Origin: JAXGYV01 sp040772045
Lineage (GTDB): Bacteria; Actinomycetota; Thermoleophilia; UBA2241
NCBI GenBank assembly: GCA_040772045.1
Contig: JAXGYV010000009.1
Coordinates: forward strand, 1-64,000
Direction of reading: 5' to 3'
Length of the DNA: 64,000 nt
In this document: positions 54,546 through 63,628 of the stretch, one piece after another
Layout of the letters: each line of letters opens with the position of its first letter
Numbering within the stretch: position 1 is the first letter of the stretch
The notes under the pieces: model-generated
Database searches by the model: none
What the model was told of the DNA's origin: nothing
What the model saw: the letters and a program-made list of their open reading frames with translations, nothing else
Program-made: the position numbers and the translations under genes

Positions 54546-55805
54546 TCAGCCGAGTTGGCGAGGGTCGATGATCTCTCCCGCGACGGCTGCGGCCGCCGCC
54601 GTAAGCGGAGAGGCAAGGTAGATAGATCCCTCCGGGGTCCCCATGCGCCCCTGGAAGTTACGATTGGCCGTGCTCACGCACGTCTCGCCCGGCGCAAGCA
54701 CCCCCGCATGCACGCCCACGCAAGCGCCACAGCCCGGATTGGTGACCACCGCGCCGGCGTCCAGGAACACCTCCAGGAGACCCTCCGCCAAAGCCGCGCG
54801 ATAGACGGCCTGAGAGGCGGGCGTCACGACGAGACGCGTGTGATCCGCCCGCCGCCGGCCGCGAAGCATCCCGGCAGCCGCACGCAGATCCTCGAGCCGC
54901 CCATTGGTGCACGTGCCGATGAGCACCTGATCCACGCGCACCCCGACGGCCTCGCTCGCAGGACGGCTGTTATCTACCGTATGCGGAGCGGCGACCATGG
55001 GGACGAGCCCGCTCGCCGCATAGCGGAGCGTCCGCTCGTACACCGCATCCTCGTCCGGCGCGACCGCCCGCCAGTGGTCTCCACGGCCTCGCGCCTCCAA
55101 GTAGGCGCGCGTCTGCTCGTCGCTAGCCACCAGGCCGGTCTTGGCTCCCGCCTCCACCGCCATGTTGGCCAGCGTCAGACGCTCGTGCATGGGCAGCCGC
55201 TGGATGCCGTCGCCGCCGAACTCCAAAGCCTTGTAGGTAGCCCCGTCGGCGCCGATGTCGCCGATGAGCGTCAGCATGAGGTCTTTCGCCATGACCCCGG
55301 CCGGGAGGGCGCCGGAGAGCTCCACGCGGAATGTCTCGGGCACGCGCAGCCACGTCCGCCCGCCCGCCATGCCCACGGCGACGTCGGTGGAGCCCATACC
55401 GGTGGCAAAGGCGCCGAAAGCACCGGCCGTGCAGGTGTGGGAGTCGGCGCCGATGACCAGATCGCCGGGCCGCACGTAGGACTCAGCCACGCGCTGATGA
55501 CAGACGCCCATCTCTACATCCGAAAGCTCCGCGCCATACCGGCGACAGGCATCGCGGATCAGCGTATGCGCGAAGGCGAGTTCGCTGCGCGGCGCGGGAG
55601 CCGCGTGATCGACGAAGAACACCGCCCGCGTGGCCACGCGTTCGGCACCCAGATCTGCGAGCTGCTGGATCGCCAGCGGGCCCGTGCCGTCCTGCGCGAT
55701 CGCCAGGTCGACGGCGGCGACCACGATCTGTCCAGGCTGTACGCGGCCCGGCGTATCGACCGCGTGCTCCGAGATGATGCGCTCGGCAAGCGTAAGACCA
55801 GGCAT
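54546..55805 (-). CDS. LeuC-type hydratase large subunit (homoaconitase or aconitase-like)
   Basis: 4Fe-4S hydro-lyase large subunit, 419 residues, archaeal-type LeuC family. Cluster ligands are the Cys in GADSHTCTAGAFGAF and the pair in NPGCGACVG. IGTCTNGRLEDL and STANRNFQGRMG are conserved. Its start is 18 bases after the synthase stop. Substrate could be homocitrate, citrate or isopropylmalate; see the synthase and dehydrogenase entries. Confidence 0.87.
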   Translation of the reverse strand: MPGLTLAERIISEHAVDTPGRVQPGQIVVAAVDLAIAQDGTGPLAIQQLADLGAERVATRAVFFVDHAAPAPRSELAFAHTLIRDACRRYGAELSDVEMGVCHQRVAESYVRPGDLVIGADSHTCTAGAFGAFATGMGSTDVAVGMAGGRTWLRVPETFRVELSGALPAGVMAKDLMLTLIGDIGADGATYKALEFGGDGIQRLPMHERLTLANMAVEAGAKTGLVASDEQTRAYLEARGRGDHWRAVAPDEDAVYERTLRYAASGLVPMVAAPHTVDNSRPASEAVGVRVDQVLIGTCTNGRLEDLRAAAGMLRGRRRADHTRLVVTPASQAVYRAALAEGLLEVFLDAGAVVTNPGCGACVGVHAGVLAPGETCVSTANRNFQGRMGTPEGSIYLASPLTAAAAAVAGEIIDPRQLG

Positions 55806-55823
55806 CGTTACACCCCGTCCGGT

Positions 55824-57032
55824 TCAGCTCGCCGCGACTGACTCGTCGCCAGCCTGCGCGCTCTGGTGAGCGAGGTAATCGCGATAGATGTACATGAGCT
55901 CCTTGTCGAACAGCGCCCTCTTGAGCTCTACCGCCGTGCCGCGCACGAGCGCGAGGATGGCCTCGGCGTCGGCCTGCGAAAGTTCGATCCCGAATTCCTG
56001 GAACTTGCGGTAGATGGTACGTGAACCAGAGTGCTTGCCAACCACGATCTGTCGCTCCAGACCCACGTCCTCCGGCGAGAACGCCTCGTAGTTCAACGGG
56101 TTCTTGATGACGCCGTCGGCGTGGATGCCGCTCTCGTGCGCGAACACGTTGGTACCGACGATGCTCTTCCAGGCCGGGATGGTGCGCGCCGAGGCCGACG
56201 CCACGTACTCGGAAAGCTCGCGGAAGCGCTCGGTGTGCATGCCGAGGTCTACCTTCCCGATGTGTTTGAGCGCCATGACGACTTCTTCCAGCGCCGCGTT
56301 GCCGGCGCGCTCGCCGAGGCCATTGACCGTGGTATTCACGTAAGTGGCCCCCGCCTTGACGCCGGCGAGCGCGTTGGCCGTAGCCATGCCGAAGTCGTCG
56401 TGCGTGTGCATCTCGATGGCGATACCGACCTGCTTGATCAGGAAACTGATGACGTTGAACGTGTCGAACGGGTCGAGGATGCCCAACGTATCGCAGAACC
56501 GCAGACGATCCGCGCCCGCCTGCTTGGCCGCTTGCGCGAACCGTAAGAGGAACTCGAGATCGGCACGGGAGGCATCCTCGGCGTTCACGGACACGTACAG
56601 ACCGTGCGACTTCGCCAACTCCACGCACGAGCTGATCTGGTCCAGCACCCACTGTCGCGACTTCTGCAACTTATGCTCGATGTGGATGTCGCTCGCCGAC
56701 ATCGAGATGGCGACGGCGTTTACCCCGCAGTCCAGCGAGTGCTGGATGTCTGCCTTCACCGCTCGGTTCCAGGCGAGGATCGAGGAGGACAAGCCGAGGC
56801 CGACGATCTGTTTGATCGTCGCCTTCTCGTCGCCGCCCATCGCCGGAATGCCGACCTCGATTTGATGGACGCCCACCTCATCGAGCAGCTTGGCAATGCG
56901 GATCTTCTCGTGATTCGAGAAGACCACCCCCGCGGTTTGTTCGCCGTCACGCAGGGTGGTGTCGTCGATGAGGACCGCCGGCTGAGCCGGCTGCCCAGGC
57001 TGAATGACGAAGCTGTCAAGATCTCTGGCCAT
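55824..57032 (-). CDS. homocitrate synthase/Re-citrate synthase family protein
   Basis: DRE-TIM metallolyase that condenses acetyl-CoA with a 2-oxo acid. 402 residues, NifV-like in length, without the LeuA regulatory domain. DDTTLRDGEQTAGVVFS, the metal His pair in HTHDDFGMATANALAG, and HESGIHADGVIKNPLNYE are diagnostic. NifV-like proteins include homocitrate synthases and the Re-citrate synthases of anaerobes. Because lysine is made through diaminopimelate (lysA) and the dehydrogenase looks like isocitrate dehydrogenase, Re-citrate synthase is a serious option. ATG at 57032. Confidence 0.85.
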   Translation of the reverse strand: MARDLDSFVIQPGQPAQPAVLIDDTTLRDGEQTAGVVFSNHEKIRIAKLLDEVGVHQIEVGIPAMGGDEKATIKQIVGLGLSSSILAWNRAVKADIQHSLDCGVNAVAISMSASDIHIEHKLQKSRQWVLDQISSCVELAKSHGLYVSVNAEDASRADLEFLLRFAQAAKQAGADRLRFCDTLGILDPFDTFNVISFLIKQVGIAIEMHTHDDFGMATANALAGVKAGATYVNTTVNGLGERAGNAALEEVVMALKHIGKVDLGMHTERFRELSEYVASASARTIPAWKSIVGTNVFAHESGIHADGVIKNPLNYEAFSPEDVGLERQIVVGKHSGSRTIYRKFQEFGIELSQADAEAILALVRGTAVELKRALFDKELMYIYRDYLAHQSAQAGDESVAAS

Positions 57033-57303
57033 GCCGCGTGCCCCTCGGTCGATTCGTGGACGCCACGAGTGCGTCGGTGACCCCCCGCAATCTGGGAACT
57101 GGAGGAAACAGACGTACGCGCATCCACGCAATGGAAGACACGTGATTGTTGCACAGCCTCGTCGACAGCGGCAAGCGAGAGCCGTACCGCCGGTCAGGAT
57201 CGCCGGGCTAGTCCACCTTTGGAGCAGCAGTCACAGCAGCCACGATGCGGCGAAGAGCGGCAGGTGATCCGCCTCGCCGCACCTTGAAAGGAACGCCCAG
57301 AAG

Positions 57304-57534
57304 TCAGGCGCGGCTAATTATGAGTGCGTAGAGCACCGCTGTCGCCCCGGTAAGTACGAGCGACACCAGCCTAACCTGCGCATTCTTGCGCGCCGCAGCA
57401 CACACCGTCGATCCCAGAAAGAACACGGGCGCGAGTGGCGGAAAGATCGCGGAAGAGACGAACGCGGCGATAAGCACCCACCACTCCCACTGCCCGAAGA
57501 TACGTTTCGTCATGCCCTGCGCCGCTGCAGTCAT
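57304..57534 (-). CDS. small two-helix membrane protein
   Basis: 76 residues, no recognised family. Two hydrophobic segments (about 17-45 and 54-74) with a basic stretch (AARKNAQVR) between them. The ATG has GGAGG at ideal spacing, which supports translation. It is 39 bases after gatB on the same strand. Confidence 0.65.
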   Translation of the reverse strand: MTAAAQGMTKRIFGQWEWWVLIAAFVSSAIFPPLAPVFFLGSTVCAAARKNAQVRLVSLVLTGATAVLYALIISRA

Positions 57535-57572
57535 CTCACACCTCCGATTTCCTCAGAAGCTTCCCCAGGACC

Positions 57573-59027
57573 TCAGTATCCCTCTAAGCCCTGCTTCAGG
57601 AGTCGATTAACAACCTGCGGGTTGGCGCGGCCTCCTGTGACCTTCATCACCCGACCGACGAAGAACCCCATGAGCTGCGACTTGCCATCGCGGTACTGCG
57701 CCACCTGCGCCGGATTCTCCGCGAGTACCCGTGCCACCAGCTCGTGGAGCTGATCCTCGTCCGAGATCTGGCCGAGGCCGTGTGCCCGAACCACCTCGGC
57801 CGGCTCGGCCTCCTCCTGGATCATGAGGCCGAACACCTCTTTCGCCACGCTCCCGGAGATCGTGCCCTCCACCACCATCCGCACGAGGGCGGCCAGCCGT
57901 TCCGCGCTCACATACCCTTGGCCAGGGGTCAGTCCGGTCGTGTTGACCCACGCCAGGTACTCTCCCATCGTCCAGTTGGCGGCGAGCTTAGCGTCTACCC
58001 CGTATGCCGCCACGGCCTCGAAGAAGCTCGCCAGAGCCCCGGGGATGCCGAGCACGAAGGCATCGTAGCGGGAGAGTCCGTACTGCCGCATGAGGCGTTC
58101 CACTCGCTCACCCGGCAACTCCGGCAGGTCGACGCGCAACCGCTCGACCCAGGCCGGATCGATCTCGAGCGGGACGAGATCCGGCTCGGGGAAGTAGCGG
58201 TAATCGTGCGCCTCTTCCTTGGAACGCAGCGGGCTGGTGGTGCCGGTGACGGGATCGAAGTGCAGGGTCTCCTGTTCGATGCGACCGCCGCTCTCGAGCA
58301 CACCGATCTGGCGCGGAATCTCGGACTCGAGCGCCTGCTGCAGGAAGCGGAAACTGTTCATATTCTTGAGCTCGGTCCGCACGCCAAGCTGGTCGCTCCC
58401 AGCCGGTCGCACGCTGATGTTCGCGTCCCAGCGGACCTGGCCCTCCTCCATGTTGCACTGGCTCACGCCCAGCTCTACGACGGCGGCGCGCAGCTGCGTG
58501 AGCAGTTCTCGCGCCGCCGCGGGCGAGTGGATATCCGGCTCGGTAACGATCTCTACTAGCGGAGTACCGCCGCGGTTGAAATCGACGACCGAGTACTCGG
58601 ACCCCGCGATGCGGCCGCTCTCTCCGGCGTGTACCAGCTTGGCCGCATCTTCCTCCATGTGCACGCGATTAATGCGACAGCTGCAACGCTCGTCGCCCAC
58701 CCAGTACTTGAACGTCCCCCCAACCGCCAGAGGCTCGTCGAACTGCGAGATCTGATAGGCCTTGGGTAAGTCGGGATAGAAGTAGTTCTTGCGGTGGAAC
58801 ACCGAACGCGAATTGATGGTGCATCCCAACGCCAGCGCAATGCGGGTGGCGTACTCCACGGCCCGCTCATTGACCACCGGCAGGGCGCCGGGATGAGCCA
58901 AACAGACCGGGCACGTGTGGGTGTTCGGAGGATCGCCAAACGACAGTGCACAGCCGCAGAACATCTTGGTCTGCGTGGCCAATTCCACGTGTACCTCGAG
59001 GCCGATGATCGGCTCCCACTCAGCCAT
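57573..59027 (-). CDS. gatB: aspartyl/glutamyl-tRNA amidotransferase subunit B
   Basis: Kinase and tRNA-binding subunit of GatCAB, which converts Glu-tRNA-Gln and Asp-tRNA-Asn to the amides. 484 residues. GLEVHVELATQTKMFCGC near the start, zinc Cys in CPVCLAHPG, YFYPDLPKAYQISQ, and a C-terminal YqeY-like tail ending in the GLEGY motif. ATG at 59027 or GTG one codon before; overlaps gatA. Confidence 0.95.
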   Translation of the reverse strand: MAEWEPIIGLEVHVELATQTKMFCGCALSFGDPPNTHTCPVCLAHPGALPVVNERAVEYATRIALALGCTINSRSVFHRKNYFYPDLPKAYQISQFDEPLAVGGTFKYWVGDERCSCRINRVHMEEDAAKLVHAGESGRIAGSEYSVVDFNRGGTPLVEIVTEPDIHSPAAARELLTQLRAAVVELGVSQCNMEEGQVRWDANISVRPAGSDQLGVRTELKNMNSFRFLQQALESEIPRQIGVLESGGRIEQETLHFDPVTGTTSPLRSKEEAHDYRYFPEPDLVPLEIDPAWVERLRVDLPELPGERVERLMRQYGLSRYDAFVLGIPGALASFFEAVAAYGVDAKLAANWTMGEYLAWVNTTGLTPGQGYVSAERLAALVRMVVEGTISGSVAKEVFGLMIQEEAEPAEVVRAHGLGQISDEDQLHELVARVLAENPAQVAQYRDGKSQLMGFFVGRVMKVTGGRANPQVVNRLLKQGLEGY

Positions 59028-60552
59028 CACAAACCCCCTCGTTCGCCGAAGAACAGGAACCTGCCGAGCCGCCCCGAGGCGTTGCTATCCGCGCGTCGCG
59101 GAACGAGGGTACCGCGTCGAAACCGATCGCCATCTCTAGCGCGAACGCCACGTCGAGCAGCCGGTTCTCCGAGAACGTCGGACCGATGAGCTGGAATCCG
59201 ACCGGAAGGCCGTCGGACAATCCGCAGGGCAGGGAGAGCGCCGGCAGACCAGCCAGGTTGACGGGAATGGTGCACACGTCGCTGAGGTACATCGCCAAGG
59301 GATCGGCGGTGCGCGATCCGATGGGGAAAGCAACGGTCGGCGAGGTGGGCGACACGAGCACGTCGAAGCGGGAGAAGGCCGCCAGGAAGTCTTCCTGTAC
59401 AAGGCGGCGGACTCGCTGCGCCTGTCCGTAATACGCGTCGTAGTAGCCGGACGAGAGCGCGTAGGTACCGATCATGATGCGCCGCTTGACCTCCGGGCCG
59501 AAGCCCTCTCCACGGGTACGCTCGTACATCTCGATTAGGTCTTCGGCCTTCTCGCTGCGATGGCCGTACCGCACGCCGTCGAAACGCGCGAGATTCGCGC
59601 TCGCCTCCGCCGGCGCGAGGATGTAGTAGGCGGGGAGCGCGTATTCGGTGTGCGGCAGCGAGGTCTCCTCGATGGCCCCCCCGAGCCCCTCGATGAGACG
59701 CAGTGTGGACTCGAAGCACGACCGCACGCCAGGGTCTACACCAGCGCCCAGATACTCCGCCGGGACTCCGACCCGCAGGCCGTCGAGGCGTTCGGCGGTG
59801 GGTAACTCGATGCCAGCCGGCAACTCCACGCTGGTAGCGTCACGGGGATCTTTCCCCGCGATGTGGCGAAGCAGCAGAGCACAGTCGCTGACGGATCGAG
59901 TGAGTGGCCCGATCTGATCCAAGGAACTGGCGAACGCGACGAGCCCGTAACGAGACACCACGCCGTACGTAGGCTTCATGCCGACGATGCCGCAGAGGGC
60001 CGCCGGCTGACGAATAGATCCGCCGGTGTCCGAACCCAGCGCCCACAAGGCCTCGCCGGCGGCCACCGCGGCGGCGGAACCTCCGCTCGACCCCCCCGGG
60101 ACCGTCGCCAGATCCCACGGGTTGTGCGTGACGTGCACGCTCGAATTCTCCGTGGAGGAGCCCATGGCGAACTCGTCCATATTCGTCTTGCCGAGCATCA
60201 CTACGTGCTCGTCGAACAATCGGCGTACCGCCGTAGCGGTGTAGACCGGCACGTAGTTGCTCAGTATGCGCGAGGCACACGTAGTGGCCACACCCTCGGT
60301 CACCATGTTGTCTTTGACGGCCGTGGGCAGACCGGCCAGTGCTCCGCGCACCGCCGTGGCCTCGCTGTCTATGCGGGCCGCGTAGCGAGCGGCATCGTCG
60401 GCACGCACCAGCACGTAGGCGCCCACACGCCCCTCGACAGCGCCGATCTGATCGAGGTAGACGCTCGTGAGCTCCGCCGCCGACACCTCACCGCCGGTCA
60501 GCAACCGCTTCGCCTGCACCGCGGTGAGGCGCAGGGGATCTAGACCGATCAT
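59020..60552 (-). CDS. gatA: aspartyl/glutamyl-tRNA amidotransferase subunit A
   Basis: Amidase that releases ammonia from glutamine. 510 residues. The catalytic triad is visible: Lys80 in LPTAVKDNM, cis-Ser155 in GGSSGGSAAAVAAG, and Ser179 in GSDTGGSIRQPA. The C-terminal end is a short Cys-containing extension. Overlaps gatC (ATGA) upstream and gatB downstream. Confidence 0.96.
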   Translation of the reverse strand: MIGLDPLRLTAVQAKRLLTGGEVSAAELTSVYLDQIGAVEGRVGAYVLVRADDAARYAARIDSEATAVRGALAGLPTAVKDNMVTEGVATTCASRILSNYVPVYTATAVRRLFDEHVVMLGKTNMDEFAMGSSTENSSVHVTHNPWDLATVPGGSSGGSAAAVAAGEALWALGSDTGGSIRQPAALCGIVGMKPTYGVVSRYGLVAFASSLDQIGPLTRSVSDCALLLRHIAGKDPRDATSVELPAGIELPTAERLDGLRVGVPAEYLGAGVDPGVRSCFESTLRLIEGLGGAIEETSLPHTEYALPAYYILAPAEASANLARFDGVRYGHRSEKAEDLIEMYERTRGEGFGPEVKRRIMIGTYALSSGYYDAYYGQAQRVRRLVQEDFLAAFSRFDVLVSPTSPTVAFPIGSRTADPLAMYLSDVCTIPVNLAGLPALSLPCGLSDGLPVGFQLIGPTFSENRLLDVAFALEMAIGFDAVPSFRDARIATPRGGSAGSCSSANEGVCDG

Positions 60553-60836
60553 CGCTGGCTCATCCTCGGCACTCGGAAGGACATATCGGTAACCGCGGGG
60601 GCGTTTCGCAGGGCTGCCTCCTGGTCTAAGCTCGGCAGCTCGCGGTCTTGGCGCATCACATTCACCACATCGAGCACGTGCGCCAACGGGGTCACATGGG
60701 ACAGATCCAGTTCCCCGATCTTGTCGACATGGGCGAGGATCTTGGCGAGCTCGTCCGTCATTCGCGCTAGCTCGTCCGGTTCGAGACGCAACCGAGCCAG
60801 TCCAGCAACGTAGCGAACATCGGCTTCTGTGATCAT
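60549..60836 (-). CDS. gatC: aspartyl/glutamyl-tRNA amidotransferase subunit C
   Basis: Small chaperone-like subunit that wraps GatA and GatB. 95 residues. ITEADVRYVAGLARLRL at the start and NVMRQDRELPSL and PAVTDMSFRVPR near the end are the usual segments. The ATG at 60836 is chosen; the open frame starts earlier. First gene of gatCAB. Confidence 0.93.
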   Translation of the reverse strand: MITEADVRYVAGLARLRLEPDELARMTDELAKILAHVDKIGELDLSHVTPLAHVLDVVNVMRQDRELPSLDQEAALRNAPAVTDMSFRVPRMSQR

Positions 60837-60920
60837 AGCGACTCCTGGCAAGACACGGCGATGCAGAGGTCGGTCGCCTCGCAACGGGCCTGCCATCTTA
60901 GCACGAACGAGGACGCGAAC

Positions 60921-60962
60921 GGCGAGGGGCTCCGCCAGACAGAGCCGGCGGAGCCCCTCGCC
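60921..60962. terminator. terminator hairpin after the cold-shock gene
   Basis: Perfect 16-base-pair stem (60921-60936 with 60947-60962) and a ten-base loop, beginning 20 bases after the cold-shock stop on the minus strand. The stem has no following T run. Confidence 0.75.
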
Positions 60963-60982
60963 CTCACTCGGAAGACGCGTCC

Positions 60983-61204
60983 CTAGCCGAGTACCGTAAC
61001 GCGGGACGCTTGCAGCCCCTTATCGGTCTGCGTGATGTCGAACTCGACCTGCTGGCCTTGGGCGAGCGTCCGAAAACCTTCGCCGACGATCTCCTTATAG
61101 TGGACAAAGAGTTCGTCACCATCGTCGCGTGTAATGAAGCCCCAACCCTTTTCGCTACTGAACCACTTGACGGTTCCCGTAGATCTGCCGCCTTCCTGCT
61201 GCAA
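60983..61204 (-). CDS. csp: cold-shock domain protein
   Basis: Single-stranded nucleic-acid chaperone. 73 residues from a TTG at 61204, placed six bases after a GGAGGG site; an upstream GTG at 61222 overlaps that site and is less likely. RNP1 KGWGFITRDD and RNP2 LFVHYKEI are present; the family residue Phe in RNP2 (VFVH) is Leu-Phe here. Ends in TAG. Confidence 0.92.
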   Translation of the reverse strand: MQQEGGRSTGTVKWFSSEKGWGFITRDDGDELFVHYKEIVGEGFRTLAQGQQVEFDITQTDKGLQASRVTVLG

Positions 61205-61357
61205 GACCAACCCTCCTGTCACCCCGAATCGCGGCCGTGGGCCGCAGCAGTGTCCCCCTGAGATGGCACCGCGTCTTTACGCGCGCGAGACTACATCACT
61301 CCTCCAAGGCTGTAAACAACCCGGGCGACCGACGAATGGTCCTGAACTCCCGTTCAC

Positions 61358-61999
61358 TTAACTCCGCGCTGGCCGTACTTCTCCCTGGAGCACAGGGACA
61401 ATGGCTCTCTGCACGAGCTCCTCCACCAGGGCGAAGAGATCCTCTAGGTCTATATCATCGGGTGCCAGTGCTTTCTGGAGAGCCAGTCCGTCGCACACAG
61501 CGATCAGCAGCGAGGCATAGTTGCGCAGTTCCCGTTCACTCATGCCCTCGGGGGGCTCCCCGAAGCACTGGAGGTACTGGTTTCTGTACCACTCGTACAA
61601 CGTGGCCACACGGCCGCGCAAGTCGTCGTTGCCCAACACGTGCGGCAGCAGATGGAGGAGGTCGCAGAAGGCGGCCGTGTTCTGAGCGATGCGGCGATCG
61701 GCCTCCACACGGACGTGGATGCGCTCCGCCACGCTCTGCCCGGTCTCCACCTCACAAGACTTCTCGAAGTTCTCGTCGCTGGACAGCGCGTCGACCACCG
61801 CGGCGATCAGTCCGTCTTTGCTCCCGAAGTAGTAGCGCACCGCGTCCCGGTACTCTCCAGCCTCCGTAGCTACCGCATCGACCGTGATGGCGTTGAAGCC
61901 GGCACGCGACAGAATCCGCCGCGCAGCGGCAACCAGTCGCTGTGCGGTAGGTGCCAGCGTCTCTGCGCTCTCTCCGATCGCTCTCTCATTCCGTCGCAT
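61358..61999 (-). CDS. TetR-family regulator
   Basis: DNA-binding repressor with an N-terminal helix-turn-helix (about residues 18-65; FNAITVDAVATEAGEYRDAV and YYFGSKDGLIAAVV). The ligand domain has the segment DLLHLLPHVLGND. 213 residues from the ATG at 61999 with AGGAG upstream. It is divergent from the putrescine aminotransferase gene with 135 bases between, so it probably controls it in response to a polyamine or a breakdown product. Ends in TAA. Confidence 0.88.
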   Translation of the reverse strand: MRRNERAIGESAETLAPTAQRLVAAARRILSRAGFNAITVDAVATEAGEYRDAVRYYFGSKDGLIAAVVDALSSDENFEKSCEVETGQSVAERIHVRVEADRRIAQNTAAFCDLLHLLPHVLGNDDLRGRVATLYEWYRNQYLQCFGEPPEGMSERELRNYASLLIAVCDGLALQKALAPDDIDLEDLFALVEELVQRAIVPVLQGEVRPARS

Positions 62000-62031
62000 T
62001 CCGCTCCTCTCAGCTTTGGAGTCCGGCGCTA

Positions 62032-62060
62032 TTGTGCACAGGTGAGCCAGATGATATCCT
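62032..62060 (+). promoter_or_regulatory. candidate promoter of the aminotransferase gene
   Basis: TTGTGC (62032-62037) and TATCCT (62055-62060) with a 17-base spacer, about 75 bases before the start codon. Between it and the gene lies a small inverted repeat CGGT-5-ACCG near 62101-62113 that might bind the divergent TetR protein. Confidence 0.5.
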
Positions 62061-62134
62061 ATATTGGCGACTCGGTCGGACATACGAACGATAATTCAAG
62101 CGGTCGCGTACCGTTCACGACAGGGGGGATCTGA

Positions 62135-63529
62135 ATGGACGAACAGCTTCGTCGCGAAGCTCTAGCTCATTCCCGTCATGCGCTTAACTTGATCGAGCGC
62201 TCCGAGCTTTCCGCGGAGGAGCGCCAGCGGGTCACCGCTGACTGTGTACGCAACTTCAGCCAGTACGTAAATCCGGGCATTCTCGACTACCGCAAATCGG
62301 TATCCACAGACTACACGGCGGTGGAGTGGTCAGACAGCGGTTCGCATTTCACCGATATCCAAGGGCATCAGTTCATCGACTGCCTTGGCGGCTTCGGTAT
62401 CTACATGCTCGGTCATCGGCACCCCACCGTGGTTCGCGCAGTGACCAAACAGCTCGAGCGTCAGGCTTTGCACTCTCAAGAGCTTCTGGATCCGCTCCGC
62501 GGTTACCTGAGCGAGCTCCTCGCCCTGGTCACTCCAGGCGACCTCCAATACTCCTTCTTGGTGAACTCCGGCACCGAGGCCACCGAGGCCTCACTCAAAC
62601 TGGCGAAGCTGTACGCCTTCCGAAAGAAGCCTCATCACAACAAGGGCATCATCTCCACTACCAGAGCCTTCCACGGCAAGTCGCTCGGCAGCCTGAGCGT
62701 GAGCGGCAAGTCCGAATTCCGCGAACCATTCGAGCCGCTCGTCCCCGGAGCACGGTTCATTCCGTATGGCGACGCCGACGCGCTGCACCACGAGCTGAAG
62801 ATCTGCGACATGATCGGCTTCGACATCGCCGCCTTTATCGCCGAGCCCGTGCAAGGCGAGGCGGGTGCCATCGTCCCACCAGACGACTACTTCCCCAAAG
62901 TGCGCGAGATCTGCGACAAGTGGGACATCCTCTTCATCTGCGACGAAGTACAGACCGGCATGGGTCGCACGGGAACACTTTGGGGAATCGAACACTGGGG
63001 CGTCGCTCCGGACATCATGGGTATGGGCAAGGCCTTCGGCGGCGCGGTCATCCCCGCCGGCAACTGCATCGTCACGGAGCGTGTCTTCGAGACGATGTTC
63101 GAGAACCCCTACCTCCATACCACCACGTTCGGCGGCAACCCGATGGCCACCGCCGCCGCTCTTGGGGCCCTGCACGCGACGATCGAAGAGGACATCCCCG
63201 GGCAAGCCGCCGAGAAAGGCGCCTACCTCAAGACGAGGGTACAGGAACTAGCCGAAGAATACCCCGACCTCTACGAGGAAGTACGCGGTTTAGGCCTGCT
63301 CATCGGCATGCAGTTCAAAAGTCCAGAGATTGGCTACGCCGTCTCCAGCGGGCTGTTTGGCAGGCGCGTCCTGGTCGGCGGTACGTTGAACAACGCACAG
63401 ACCTTCCGCCTCGAGCCGCCAGCGGTGATCACCTACGAAGAGCTCGACCAGGTTGTGAAGCGGCTCGCGGACACGCTCGTCGAGGTGCGTCGCAGCCTCA
63501 AGAACGGCGCGCGCGCCTCATCTCACTAG
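62135..63529 (+). CDS. patA: putrescine aminotransferase family protein
   Basis: Class III PLP aminotransferase, YgjG/PatA-like. 464 residues. PLP Lys299 lies in GMGKAFGGA, the Asp-Glu pair in FICDEVQTGMGRTG, and the cofactor phosphate segment is NSGTEATEASLKLAK. The long N-terminal helix region (1-45) is a PatA feature. It would start putrescine or cadaverine breakdown. GGGGGG ribosome binding site. Divergent TetR gene probably regulates it. Ends in TAG. Confidence 0.9.
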   Translation: MDEQLRREALAHSRHALNLIERSELSAEERQRVTADCVRNFSQYVNPGILDYRKSVSTDYTAVEWSDSGSHFTDIQGHQFIDCLGGFGIYMLGHRHPTVVRAVTKQLERQALHSQELLDPLRGYLSELLALVTPGDLQYSFLVNSGTEATEASLKLAKLYAFRKKPHHNKGIISTTRAFHGKSLGSLSVSGKSEFREPFEPLVPGARFIPYGDADALHHELKICDMIGFDIAAFIAEPVQGEAGAIVPPDDYFPKVREICDKWDILFICDEVQTGMGRTGTLWGIEHWGVAPDIMGMGKAFGGAVIPAGNCIVTERVFETMFENPYLHTTTFGGNPMATAAALGALHATIEEDIPGQAAEKGAYLKTRVQELAEEYPDLYEEVRGLGLLIGMQFKSPEIGYAVSSGLFGRRVLVGGTLNNAQTFRLEPPAVITYEELDQVVKRLADTLVEVRRSLKNGARASSH

Positions 63530-63547
63530 CGAGCGCGCGCGATCCCG

Positions 63548-63596
63548 AAAGGAGAGCGGGACCGCCACGGCCGTGGCGGCCCCGCTCTCCTTTTTC
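63548..63596. terminator. Rho-independent terminator after the aminotransferase gene
   Basis: AAAGGAGAGCGGG (63548-63560) pairs with CCCGCTCTCCTTT (63581-63593), with an inner CCGCCACGG/CCGTGGCGG hairpin, and ends in a run of five Ts. It also works in reverse for the converging gene at the window edge. Confidence 0.9.
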
Positions 63597-63628
63597 CGCA
63601 AGCCTCCGCGCGCGCAGAGGCCGGAAGC

